64,000 nucleotides of DNA from Rhodeus uyekii (Eukaryota > Chordata > Actinopteri > Cypriniformes > Acheilognathidae), in assembly GCA_037043235.1 (NCBI GenBank), contig JAWRVZ010000608.1:62001-126000 (forward strand), given 5' to 3'. The position numbers and the translations under genes are program-made. The notes under the pieces are model-generated. The model was not told where the DNA came from. It did not search any database and worked only from the letters and a program-made list of their open reading frames with translations. Shown here piece by piece: positions 1 to 9,740 of the stretch; positions within the stretch are counted from its first letter, which is position 1; each line of letters begins with the position of its first letter.

Positions 1-394
1 ATAGTGTTTAGTTTAGTGCATATTCAACCTAATGAATCCTTAACTTTGAAATCAGTATGATAAACTTTATGTCTTCTACAAAGAAAGATTGGGTTCAAAA
101 TACAACAAATCTCATAAATGACACTTAAAATATTATTAAATTTGTCATTTTTATTGATTTAACCTGTAAACTTTTTTTTTAAATAGAGAAAAAATATATT
201 TACAAGGTTGATGTAAACAAAATCTTAATAGTAATCTTAATAATCTTAATCTTAATATCCAACTCCGTTTTGTAACCAATTCTGTAGAATGGCCCATATA
301 TATATATCATATATAGGATAGGATTATATACATACAAGTTAACACTACAAATGTATTGTTTTGAGATCGTAAAGAAAAATGTTTAAAATGAAGT
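1..394. other. AT-rich intergenic DNA, nothing recognised
   Basis: AT-rich DNA with short A and T runs and a small TATA-rich patch near 297-335. No open frame of coding character, RNA gene or transposon end was recognised. Confidence 0.6.
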
Positions 395-565
395 TAAAAT
401 AATATCAAATACTATGCTAGAATAAAGTTGATCCTATAAGACTGGTCTCGTGGATAAGATTTGATGCAACCAGCCTTTTTCTTTTCATCTTTTTAAATGT
501 TTCAGGTGAATTGATTCAACACATTCAGTTGTTTTGCCTTTATTGAATTATGACTTAATTGAATC
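395..565 (+). repeat. Left copy of a degenerate inverted repeat pair
   Basis: This stretch matches, in reverse complement, the stretch at about 4072-4205. Shared words include TTTCAGGTGAATTG, CTTTATTGA followed by TATGACTTAAT, and AATACTATG followed downstream by TATAAGACTG. The match has many substitutions and small indels, so the copies are old. It may be two copies of a dispersed repeat in opposite orientation, or the ends of a decayed element about 3.7 kb long. The family was not recognised. Confidence 0.5.
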
Positions 566-1399
566 AAGTACTCAATGCTGTGGGAGAAAGTTTATGTCTC
601 TCAACTTTATTATTTGTCTGTTTGAATAGAGAACAGAGAAATGTCTAAAGGGAAAAACATAAGAATAACCAATGAGAGAATATACCTGGACGGGTTAACC
701 ATTGACATTTTTTGTGTTTTTTTGAGACTCTTTATGAAGCCCTTATTGAGTGTGCAATGAACGGTGAATTGATGGACTCAATGAATGGCCTTTTTCTCTT
801 ATTTTTTCTCAAACGCTGACAGTTCTTTAACTTCATTGGGTTCTTCTGAACATGAACTGTCCTGAACGTGAATAGAATGTTGAAGAACATGAACGGTTCT
901 TTTGAATATGATTTGAGACCTGGCAATGCTTCCTCTTACATAGCTGAGCCGCATTTGGCTTGAGGGAAGAAAGAGCTGAGCCTCTCAGTATAGCTTGAAA
1001 ACGATCGTCAGTAAACAGACCTGTACTTGTACATTGTCAATGGAACATCAGTGTTGGTTGTTAATTTGCAAAACCGTCATGATAACAGATCATCCACATG
1101 GATAGTGGCAAACATATCGCTTTCAATTTTTAAGCAAATCAACCCATTTCAAATGATGGAAAAACAAAATACAATCTGCATGACGCTAAACGCTATAACA
1201 GTGACATTGACTTCGTTCAGCTCAAAGTCAAACATGCTCAATTTCAAACACAACAAGAAGTAATAATTCTATGACGGCTTTGACAAATGTGATGTTACAT
1301 GTGCTGGTCCATGGTTGTGAAATGTTTTTCTGTTGATCAAGCTCGGAGTCATATCCCCCACTGTGATTGGTTGGTTTGGTTTAATAACATTAAACTTTC
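566..1399. other. Intergenic DNA without recognisable gene
   Basis: Two short open frames lie here (732-926 minus, 64 codons; 1027-1263 plus, 78 codons). Neither shows a domain, signal peptide or splice context that I recognise, and both are of the length expected by chance in AT-rich DNA. The stretch at 820-905 repeats GAACATGAAC-like words on both strands, giving weak palindromic character. Confidence 0.5.
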
Positions 1400-1461
1400 A
1401 TATTGTCCCGCGGGCGACAAAATATTGTTCCGCTGGCTGCACATTTGACACCCTTGATCTA
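1400..1461 (-). mobile_element. Terminal fragment of a hAT-like DNA transposon
   Basis: Read on the minus strand, the segment begins near AGGGTGTCAAATGTGC and continues with a GC-rich CCCGCGGG stretch. That resembles hAT-superfamily ends starting CAGGGGTGTCAAAC followed by 'CGGGCC'-type sequence. Only one end is visible; no partner end or 8-bp target duplication was found. The assignment rests on remembered family character and is tentative. Confidence 0.35.
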
Positions 1462-1849
1462 AATGGAGCATCTGTTATCCGAAATCGGCATTAAATAACT
1501 GATGGTCTTTTCCTCAAACTTGTTAGAAAGGCTTCTAACACATTCATCCCTGACAATGACACAGATGGAAATTTGATTTATTTAGGTTTAAAAAAACAAG
1601 TCAAGAATTGCTCAAGAAATACAAAACAAAGAAGTGAATGATCAAAGTGGGTTCTTATCTTGGATCACAAGTTGACAACAAGCGTATAACTTCTTTAATC
1701 CACATAGTGGTGGTACTTTTGATTCTCTAATTTATTTTTTAAAAGTCGTATAAGCATGGGGAATAGAGGGAGTAGGATAATTAATTAAATTTTTTGGGTG
1801 TGTGTCATGTTAGGTGCTCATGGAAAAGAGATTTGTTTTCAGTAGTCTT
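1462..1849. other. Intergenic DNA, nothing recognised
   Basis: AT-rich sequence with A and T homopolymers. I see no coding signal or repeat end before the LINE remnant that starts near 1850. Confidence 0.5.
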
Positions 1850-3000
1850 TTAAACCTTGACAAGGAATCTGCAGTCTGGATGAGGGCAGGGAGATTGTTC
1901 CACCAGCAAGGAGCGGTGAATAAAAATGTTCTTGAGAGTGATTTTTGCCTCTCTGTGATGGAACTGCGATTCGTCGCTTATTGATTGATCAAAGGTTTCT
2001 GGAAGATGTGCAGATTTGTAACAGTGAGTAATAATTTCTGTATGCAAGTCAGTGCTTTGAATTTGATGCGTGCTGCAAGTGGGATCCAGTGCAGTGAGAT
2101 GAGGAGTGATGTGAATTGAGTTCTTTTGGGTTGGTTGAAGACCAGACGAGCTGTGGCATTCTGGACAGTTGCAGGGGTTTGATTGCACTAACAGGAAGTC
2201 TGACCAAAAGAGCATTGCAGTAATCAAGCCTGGAAATGACCATGGCCTGCACCAGAAGTTGTGTAGCTTGCTCCTCACTGAGCAGCCTGATCCTCCTTAT
2301 GTTGCGCATTGCAAACCTGCATGATTAAGCAGTCTTTGCGATGTGTTCTTTGAAGGTCAGCTGGTCTTTAAAGATAACACCAAGAGTTCTGGCAGACCTT
2401 GAAGGGTTAATCGCGGTGGTAGAGATCTGGATGGTGAAATCATACTGTAGTGTTGGATCAGCGGAAAAGACTAGAAGCTCCGTCTTTGCCCGGTTGTATT
2501 GCAGATGATTCTCTTTCATCCATGTCGAGATGTCCGCTAGCCAGCTTGTGATTCTCGCAACCACAGTGTGATCATCTGGTTGAAACGGCAGGTAGAGCTG
2601 TGTGTCATTGGCGTAGTGGTGATAGGAGAAGCCGTGTGCCTCAGTGATGTGGTGTACGTGGAGAAGAGAAGTGGTCCTGTGGCACAACAGTGACCAGTTG
2701 ACATTCTTTGGAGACCTCCCCGCACCATGCGAACCTGAAGGACCCATCCGTGAGATAGGATTCAAACCACTGAAGAGGATGCCTAGTGACGGGAGGGTAG
2801 ATAGAAGGATATGATGATTAACAGTGTCAAAGGCAGCAGATAGATCTAAAAGAATGAGAACTGACAATTTTGAATCAGCTTTTGCACTCCTTAGAGCTTC
2901 AGCAACGGATAGTAGTGCAATCTCGGTTGAAGTCACCTTTACCTTCTTGAAGACTGGTTGATCGATCAGACTGGTTGATGTCCAACTGGCCATTCTGAGA
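1850..3000 (-). pseudogene. Degenerate L2-like LINE reverse transcriptase (ORF2 fragment)
   Basis: Decayed reverse-transcriptase part of a non-LTR retrotransposon on the minus strand. The longest frame (2325-3209) contains LLDLSAAFDTVNHHILL, which is RT motif A with its catalytic Asp. Further on it has HYANDTQLYLPF where functional members have YADD, so one of the two catalytic Asp residues is Asn here. After that comes WLADISTWMKENHLQYN, the usual stretch before the thumb. The frame shifts several times: PLLFSTYTTSL of the palm is in another frame (2537-2728), and the downstream LLSEEQATQLLVQA..SRLDYCNALL segment is in a third (2049-2309). The C-terminal remainder lies at 1850-2278. It cannot encode a working enzyme. 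Family wording (L2/CR1-like) follows from the DLSAAFDTVNH and DYCNALL signatures common in fish L2 elements. Confidence 0.8.
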
Positions 3001-3226
3001 GAGACAAGATGATACCTGATTAAAAATAACACATTCAAGAGCTTTTTATATGAATGATGTGATTGAGTGAGTGTAAGGAGAAGTTTAGATACATCTACAC
3101 TGTTTCTGGTTATATCAGAGGTCGGTCTATTGTCGGACAGTTGCAGAGAAACATTATAATGTTTAAACGTTAAAATTTCCCAACAAATAATAACACATTT
3201 AAATACCACTGCATTTTCTCTTCATT

Positions 3227-3290
3227 TAATGCAATTTGGTTTCAGAAGTCAGCACTCAACAGAAACTGCTAATTGTCTGTTTTTTTACAA
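3227..3290 (+). pseudogene. Short LINE reverse-transcriptase scrap on the plus strand
   Basis: Plus-strand translation from the ATG at 3228 reads MQFGFRSQHSTETANC, matching the QFGFRxxHSTETA block at the start of the RT domain in many fish non-LTR elements. It lies opposite in direction to the larger LINE at 1850-3000, so it is a separate insertion or an inverted 5' piece. No open frame extends it. Confidence 0.4.
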
Positions 3291-4071
3291 AATCCCACAT
3301 CAGAAATCGAACGATTCAGACGTTTCAAAATAAGTCCCGGTGTAGTATTTCGGTATTATGAGTAAAAGCCACGTAAAAGTCACGTTCTCTAGGTCATTTT
3401 TGATATTTGTCTTACACAGTAAACTATATTGTGTTGCAAATATTATATATAATACAGAAAATATTTGTGATTCTGCACATTAGAATCACACTGCACATGT
3501 CCATTCACACTTAGCTTTTCACTCAAAACGGATCTAATGTGGATTTTGATCACATTAGATCAAAAACGCATAGTAATCATATTAATATAATAATTCTTCA
3601 CAAATAGAAACATTTTTCTGAGGCTTATTTTGTACAGTCTCAGAGGGAGGAATGACCAAATGGGTTATGCGTGACATGTGAACAGCCAATGATTATTCCC
3701 CAATCATGACCGCAATCGCGGAAGTGAAAGGGAGACACAGCTAGTTCAGTGCATACACTAGTGGAAAATTAATTATTATGATTCTCTCTTAAGAAATGAA
3801 GATGGAGTCTTTAATCTTTGAGTTAAATCTTCTACATAGCTCAATATAGTTCAATTGCAGCACGATTAAAAAATAAGTACATTTTTGTACAAATGCAAAC
3901 TGGTAGGACTGGGACGATTTTGCTAAGTTTATAAAGCTTATTTAAATATAAAGTAATAAGTATTTAAGTAATCAGTATTTAAATTTGTTTAGTAACCCTC
4001 TAACCATCTTAATGAACAAAACATTTGTGAATATATACCCGTATCTTCTCAGAAGTAAGAAAGTATTCTTA
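3291..4071. other. AT-rich intergenic DNA, nothing recognised
   Basis: No coding frame, RNA gene or transposon end was identified. A slightly less AT-rich patch at 3640-3760 contains AACAGCCAATGATTATT and CGCAATCGCGGAAGTG. It shows no feature I can name. Confidence 0.5.
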
Positions 4072-4205
4072 ATCTGCCATTAAGTCATACTCAATAAAGA
4101 CAAAACCAGATGTGCCAATTCACCTGAAATCTTTATTAAAAAAGTAGCACAGTCTTATAGTATTGGATTAACTATATATTAGTAGTACATAGTATTCAAT
4201 ATAAT
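4072..4205 (-). repeat. Right copy of the degenerate inverted repeat pair
   Basis: Reverse complement of this stretch aligns to 395-565, sharing TTTCAGGTGAATTG and, in the same order, CTTTATTGAGTATGACTTAAT and CTATAAGACTG. Divergence is high. See the partner entry at 395. Confidence 0.5.
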
Positions 4206-4321
4206 TTTTACTTAATTGAAAATGTTTTCTTTACTGTCTTATCTCTATCACATTTACAAACATGAAAACAAATGTTATTTATTTCTTGTGCAATACTAAC
4301 ATTTGTCCCGTTAAATTATAA

Positions 4322-4326
<5 letters not shown>

Positions 4327-4404
<78 letters not shown>
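4327..4404. repeat. (TA)n microsatellite
   Basis: About 78 bp of uninterrupted alternating TA directly abuts the left end of the Tc1 fragment, consistent with a TA-targeting transposon landing in, or a microsatellite growing from, a TA target. Confidence 0.95.
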
Positions 4405-4407
<3 letters not shown>

Positions 4408-5290
4408 TTGGACAAAATTGTTGGTACCCTTCGGTCAATGGAAGAAAAACTCACAATGATCACAGAAAAAAACTTTAATCTAAAAAAAGTAATAATACAT
4501 AAAATTAAATGAATGTTAAAACCAGTTAACATTCATATGTCAGACTTCAGTCAGACATTGCTCTTCAACCATGCTTCAACAGAATTATTTATAAAAATAA
4601 ACTCATGGAACAGGCCCAGACAAAAATGATGGTACCCCTAGAAAAGACTGTAAACAATGTGACTAAAGAGACATTGTAATTCAAGGTGCGTCTACTAATT
4701 AGCATCACATGTGTGTACAATCTTGTAATCAGTCAGTGGGACTATTTATAGGGCTTCAGGTAGTCACTGTATTGTCTGGTGACATGGTGTGTACTATACT
4801 CAACATGGACCAGGGCAAGTGAAGGAAAGAGTTGTCTCAGGGGATTAAATGAACGTTATAGACAAGCATGATAAGGGATATAAAACCAACTCCAAGCAGT
4901 TTGAAGTTCGTATGACTACAGTTGCACATATTACTCAGAAATTTAAGATCCATGGGACTGTAGTCAATTTTACGACAAGTCAGAGCTGGGTATTCCAAAT
5001 GGTAACAAAAGAGCCCAGAAAGACTTCTAAAGAGATCCAAGGTGAACTCCATGCTCAAGGAACATCAGTGTCAGATCGCGTCATCTGTCGTTGTTTGAGC
5101 CATAGTGGACTACATGGGAGTCAAAAAGCTTCTGGGATAATGTCCTATGGACAGATGAGACAAAAATGGAACTTGGACACGGGGTGTCTTGAATCTGTGC
5201 AGGGTACAATGAAATCTGAAGACTATCAAGGGATTCAAGAGAGAAATGTGCTGGCCAGTGTCAGAAAGCTTGGTCTCAGTTGCAGGTCAT
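4405..5290 (+). mobile_element. Truncated Tc1-type DNA transposon
   Basis: The left end reads CACTTGGACAAAATTGTTGG, the style of terminal inverted repeat seen in fish Tc1-like elements, and is flanked by TA. A transposase fossil follows at 4805-5290. The right half, including the second terminal inverted repeat, is missing; the sequence passes at about 5290 into unrelated DNA and then a minisatellite. The copy is therefore immobile. Confidence 0.8.
4805..5290 (+). pseudogene. Tc1 transposase pseudogene (N-terminal part)
   Basis: From ATG at 4805 the first frame hits a TGA five codons later and another soon after. The main body is then read in a different frame as YKTNSKQFEVRMTTVAHI, matching the helix-turn-helix DNA-binding region of Tc1 transposases, then TKEPRKTSKEIQGELHAQG. 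Next comes CRCLSHSGLHG, after which tens of residues are deleted. An SFWDNVLWTDETK-like segment follows in another frame and carries the first catalytic Asp. The remnant ends around RNVLASVRKLGLS, before the second Asp and the Glu of the DDE triad. Functional family members are about 340 residues, so roughly half is lost. Confidence 0.8.
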
Positions 5291-5390
5291 GCACTGAAAA
5301 CCCTAATAAGTTCACCTGACTATAGTTATTGAGTAAACTCGTTCCCTCAATTCAGTTGAGTAATGGCAAAAATATACTTAAGTTCACCTC

Positions 5391-5615
5391 AAGTTGAATG
5401 TACTTATGTTGTTAAATTCACCTTACTTGTTGCTCAAGTTGATTCTACTTACGTTGTTAAGTTCACCTAATTTGTTGCTCAAGTTGAATGTACTTACGTT
5501 GTTAAGTTCACTTAACTTGTTGCTCAAGTTGAATGTACTTACGTTGTTAAGTTCACTTAACTTGTTGCTCAAGTTGAATGTACTTACGTTGTTATGTTCA
5601 CCTAACTTGGTGCTT
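5391..5615 (+). repeat. 45-bp minisatellite, five copies
   Basis: Units start at 5391, 5436, 5481, 5526 and 5571 with exact 45-bp spacing. Each begins AAGTTGAATGTACTTA or close to it and contains GTTAAGTTCAC..AACTTGTTG. The third and fourth units are nearly identical; the outer ones are more diverged, as expected if the array grows from the middle. It gives rise to a leucine-rich open frame (5394-5621) that I do not regard as a gene. Weaker related words extend to about 5690. Confidence 0.9.
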
Positions 5616-5699
5616 ATTTAATGCACTTAAACAAACAAGTTAACTTAACTTGGTGTTTATTGTAAGTGTACTTGACTATTTAAGTTAACTCAACATGGA

Positions 5700-6219
5700 A
5701 ATTAAACTGAAATGATAAATTTACAAATTACTTGTTTTTGATTAAGATTTGTGCAAACATACCAAACTGAAAACATACTAAACGGCATACTGAATATCTT
5801 TATTAAACAAAATTTCTCTAATACAGAGATTAATTTATAGTACACACTGCTGTAATTTTTTACAATCACATTAACTAGTGTGCTACAACATTTCTAGAAG
5901 TCTGTAGCCCCCACTTTAAACATTAGACCTTTTTTTTGGTTCTTACAACAGTTAATATATATTTAACAGTGAACAACATTTTCTTTTATCTCATTTTCAC
6001 AATAATAATGAAATTAAAGTATACACTGTGGAAATGTAACAACTACTGACTATATACATTTAAAATTTTTAAAAAAAGGATAATAATAAAATAAAACAAA
6101 AACACAATTATGTGCTGAGCAGACAATACTAACAATACTAAGTAGTGATGGACAGCATGCAGTCTCTCCAAGCAATTTGTTTTTCTCTTATTTTCAACAA
6201 GGAGACCTGAAGATTTTTC
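5700..6219. other. AT-rich intergenic DNA, nothing recognised
   Basis: Long A/T runs, no coding frame. If the exon fragment at 6220-6534 is real, this stretch would be its 3' untranslated or downstream flank on the minus strand, but I see no unambiguous polyadenylation context. Confidence 0.5.
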
Positions 6220-6534
6220 TTAATGAAAAAGCTTGTTTGCCAAAGACGGGATTTTTGGCTTGAGGGCATTCCGCCCCATTGACATAAGAACATGCTGTAT
6301 GAAATCAAAGGTGTTTGCAAGACACCTTGGGTAATTCAGGTCTAAAGAATAAATAAGACCAAAGAGAAGACAAATTGCTTGAGCGAGATCCTCCATCTTG
6401 TCCATCGCTACTTTGCCTTCAAGAATAATCCAAATAGATTAAGTCAAATGTAACGAGTTTGGGTCCTGAAGATCAGGGTCCTCAAATAAGATCCCCACTG
6501 GCACATCCAGGATAGCGTTTCGATGATCAGACAC
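6220..6534 (-). pseudogene. Terminal-exon fragment of an unidentified teleost gene, with an in-frame stop
   Basis: Reading the minus strand from a CTTCACTAG acceptor-like site at 6535-6543, the frame runs SDHRNAILDVPVGILFED, then NSLHLT and a TAA stop. It then continues in the same frame as SIWIILEGKVAMDKMEDLAQ, LFGLIYSLDLNYP and FIQHVLMSMGRNALKPK before a natural stop at 6220. The composition looks coding, unlike the surrounding DNA. It reminds me of the C-terminal exon of multicopy uncharacterised fish proteins, sometimes named SAM-domain-containing protein 3-like. That resemblance is from memory and unverified. No upstream exons were found, so it is probably a processed or fragmented pseudogene. 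A live terminal exon with the stop as polymorphism or error cannot be excluded. Confidence 0.5.
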
Positions 6535-6861
6535 CTAGTGAAGAAACCAGTATAAGTCAAAAATCAAATCAAAAGTTGACTGTCAATGCATGTTTTTCAC
6601 TAATTTTGGCAAAAACGCACATCATTAACCCCTAACCCTTGTGTTGACAAAAATGTATGAGATCCATACTACCAAAGTTAGTACAAAGCAAGATATATTG
6701 ACAAGTTTACATATACATTTGTAAATGTACATTGACCCTACAAAGCATTTAGTATACATTTTCTAAAGGACGCTGTTGTTAAAGTTGTTAATTTGAAGTT
6801 TAATATAAAGACTTGTACAAAAAAAGTTGGTCATTTGGGTCAAGTTCACACAAATTTTTTA
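6535..6861. other. AT-rich intergenic DNA
   Basis: No additional exon could be recognised upstream of the exon fragment. Short AT-rich words such as ACATTTGTAAATGTACATT form small hairpins only. Confidence 0.45.
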
Positions 6862-7111
6862 ATTCTGTCATTAATTATTCATCCTCATATCATTCCAAAC
6901 CGTAAAATGTTTGTTCATATTCGGAACACAAATGAAGATCTTTTTGATAATCTTAGAGCTTTCTATCCCTCCATTGAAAACTTAAAAACGATCGTAAAGA
7001 GATCGTAAAACTAATCCACATGAACTGAGCGGTTTAGTGAAAAATTTATGAAGATGAACAAAAATCTTACAGGTTTGGAAAAACATGAGGGTAAATAATT
7101 AATGACAGAAT
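6862..7111. mobile_element. MITE-like element with about 38-bp inverted repeats
   Basis: The left arm (6862-6900) reads ATTCTGTCATTAATTATTC and onward to CATTCCAAAC. The right arm (7073-7111) is its approximate reverse complement, GTTTGG..ACATGAGGGT then AATTAATGACAGAAT. Between them lie CGGAACACAAATGAAGAT and GAGCTTTCTATCCCTCCAT. These words are characteristic of a very abundant cyprinid dispersed repeat, and a GGAATAGTTCACC flank nearby (7149-7161) belongs to the same repeat style. The copy is internally deleted and old. Confidence 0.6.
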
Positions 7112-7406
7112 TTTTGTTTTGTTTTTTGTGTATACTAATCCTTTAAAGGAATAGTTCACCAAAAACATTCAATTTGCATTATAATGACAACATTAAAACT
7201 AGATAGAGGAAGTTTATTATATAAACTTCAGTTGGCTTGAGAAAGCCTAGCCTGAAAGTTTAAATTAGTAGTAAAAGCTTCAAGCTTGAAAAGTTTTGAG
7301 AGTTTTTCGCTAACAAGATTTATTTGGATATTACTGATGATTCAGTTGGTCAGTGAGTGGCGCTGTTTCCCACACACAGAAGTAAGCAGCATTTTCTACA
7401 GTTATA
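7112..7406. other. Intergenic DNA between two DNA transposons
   Basis: Includes the GGAATAGTTCACC word typical of cyprinid repeats and a stretch TTAAAAGCTTCAAGCTTGAAAAG-like small palindrome near 7275-7292. No gene seen. Confidence 0.4.
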
Positions 7407-8379
7407 CAGTGGTACCTCGGTTTACGAGCGACTTGGTATACGAGAAAATCGGTGTACGAGCATGGAGGGTTGAATCGGTGTACGAGCTTTGTATCGGAGT
7501 GCGAGCAAATTTTTCCCTCACCCATGCGCATTTTTGTCCTAACGCTCAGCATCTTCACGGGCATTTTTACAGGAAATATCCTAATGACAGCCTCTCATAA
7601 CACAGTCACGCAGTTCAAAACCATGTATCACCCCTTAAAGCATTCATTCTCTCAGCCTCGCTCTGTCAGCAGTTTAACTTCTCTCAGCCTCTATTGTTCA
7701 CGTAGTGAAATATATATGGGGTTCATGAATTAATTGTCTCCTCACTTCTCTCCACTCTGGAGCTCGCGTTGGCGTCGCGCGAGTCTCCCGGCGCTGGCGT
7801 CGCGCGAGTCTCCCGGCGCTGGCGTCGCGCGAGTCTCCCGGCGCTGGCGTCGCGCGAGTCTCCCGGCGCTGGCGGTGTTGGCGCGCGAATCTCCCGGCGC
7901 TGGCGGTGTTGGCGCGCGAATCTCCCGGCGCTCGCGCGCGCGTCTCCCGTTCCACGACTTTCACTCTGGATTATCACTTTGTTTGTTTTCTGCACTATTA
8001 TAATAAATTCACTCATTTGCACTTGAATCCAGGTTTTGTGTTTTCCCCCTCCCTCGTCTGTCTCTCATCTCCTTCATGCCAGCAGACGCTGCTCAAAGTG
8101 AGTTACAGTAAATTGTCAAGTATTTTTAGAGTTTAATTGTCTAAAGTTTAATTGTCTGTTTAAAGAGTATTTATATGAGATCTTAATGGTTATCATTTTA
8201 ACTGTAATTAATAGGGTAAAATAAAAACTAAATATTTAAAATGGGCATTTATGGTCGTGTGGAACGAATTAATTGATTTTTAATGCATTCTTATGGGGGA
8301 AATTGTTTTGGTGTACGAGCATTTTGGGATACGAGCTCGCTCTTGGAACGAATTAAACTCGTAAACCGAGGTATTACTG
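7407..8379. mobile_element. Non-autonomous pogo/Tigger-like element with TA target duplication
   Basis: The left end is CAGTGGTACCTCGGTTTACG and the right end is the reverse complement, CGTAAACCGAGGTATTACTG, with one or two mismatches. Each end is flanked by TA (7405-7406 and 8380-8381). A CAGT start, TA duplication and about 22-bp inverted repeats fit the pogo/Tigger branch of the Tc1/mariner superfamily. Just inside both ends, TACGAG words recur (GTATACGAG, GTGTACGAGC), forming subterminal repeats. No transposase frame remains. A GC-rich minisatellite sits inside at 7757-7945. Confidence 0.75.
7757..7945. repeat. GC-rich minisatellite inside the pogo-like element
   Basis: A core of GGCGTCGCGCGAGTCTCCC plus GGCGCT (25 bp) repeats four times. 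It is followed by longer variants in which GGTGTTGGCGCGCGAAT replaces the beginning (31 bp), and by a decayed CTCGCGCGCGCGTCTCCC copy. It is a sharp CpG- and BssHII-type (GCGCGC) rich island in AT-rich surroundings. It opens arginine/alanine-rich frames on both strands (7698-8026), which I regard as artefacts. Confidence 0.85.
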
Positions 8380-8421
8380 TATTTGCAATCTTTGATATGT
8401 TTGCCAGTATTTCATAGTTGG

Positions 8422-9009
8422 TATGTAAAATAGAGAGATTTAACTTACTAATTAAAGTATAAAATCGATTGTAGACCTGCAAGTCTTTTTTCAGGATTTA
8501 AAAAAATGCATATCCATTGCAATGGACATTGGGTTCCAATGACTGCTACTCAATGCACATGCTGATTGAAATTTATTATATATCCTCTTGAGTCCCACAA
8601 GTTTGCCTGATGTGCATTTTATAATTTTTCTTGCTATTTGAGATATGTAGGACCTAATAAATACAATACCCCCCAAAAAATGTGTACAGGTATTGTACAG
8701 ATGTCTTCATGTGGTATCATAATGCTATTTGCTGTTATGGCCAGTAGGTTAATAATTAGTCAAAATTCAAATCTCATTCTAAAATGTCAAATTTTAATCC
8801 CAGTATTGTACATAAATACACTTGTTTCGTTCATATAATTTGAATATTTTATTCGAGGGAATACCTGGGTCAATTTTCTTTCAGGATCTGGGGTTTCAGA
8901 TCTAAAAGTTTTTACTGAAATGTATATGTATACTGAAAATATTTTTTTCATAATGACAGGGCTGTAATGTTGTGATGTCACCACAAGATGGGGTGGACAC
9001 TCTATCCAA
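8422..9009. repeat. Unknown dispersed repeat, longer copy
   Basis: Its left block (8422-8529, starting TATGTAAAATAGAGAGATTT) and its right block (8963-9009, GTAATGTTGTGATGT..GATGGGGTGGAC) recur in the same order and orientation at 10547-10745. The 430 bp between the blocks are absent from the second copy except for a short ATTGAAAT..TATTATATATC piece. The family was not recognised and no coding frame is present. Confidence 0.75.
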
Positions 9010-9740
9010 AAGTGGCCAACAGCGCAAATATTGACAGAATTGACTATTATTGTGTCAAGACGCAGATATGTAATGTTCTCATATGAGATAAATAATACAG
9101 TTATCACAGTAATAATACATTTTTGAGAAAATGTCATATGCAGAATATACAATTATTTATTTAATGTGATTAGTGCAAAGTGCACTACTGCTCTGTGCCA
9201 CTGGGGAATACCTTGAAAGATACACACAGGAAATGTGTGTGTGTGTAAAGTGACTGCACTGACTCTAATGCATTTTCTATTAGAGGTTTATTTTATTAAA
9301 TGTGCAATTTGTAAAACAAAAACCTCAAAATTAAAGTTGAAATGTTATATTGTTCAAGTTCTTGACCTTGGGATTTTTTTATGTTTATTTTTTTATATTG
9401 GTTTATATTAGTTTGATATTCACAGCTGTTTAGACCAAATGTCCACTGCGTCTGCAATGGACAACAAAAATTGCTATGAAGGAGTTATGAATTTTTTTTC
9501 TTACTCATTAAAAGATGCCTAATTTAATGGGATATTATTTTTTTTATTTTTCAGAAACCTGGAACCTAATTCTGGTCTGAAGGAGATATATGTATATATA
9601 AAGTGTTTCTTCCTGTGAAATAAAATAACTTAAATATTAGTATTTTTTAAATCATTCCTGCCAAGTACAATGGGGAAAGTAATGCAGTTTTTTCTAATCT
9701 CAAGCAGTTTTCAGATTGAATCGATCTGCCATGTCAGACT
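9010..9740. other. Intergenic DNA, nothing recognised
   Basis: Contains a short GTGTGTGTGT run near 9234-9245 and T-rich stretches. No coding or transposon signature was identified. Confidence 0.5.

Noticed and set aside
1027..1263. 78-codon plus-strand frame as a small gene
   Set aside because: No domain, no splice or promoter context, length within chance expectation for the region.
4272..4532. Tyr-Ile repeat frames on both strands
   Set aside because: Translation of the (TA)n tract only.
5394..5621. 75-codon leucine-rich frame
   Set aside because: Produced by a 45-bp minisatellite whose length is divisible by three.
7698..8136. Overlapping Arg/Ala-rich and Ser/Arg-rich frames
   Set aside because: Products of the GC-rich minisatellite in several frames on both strands.
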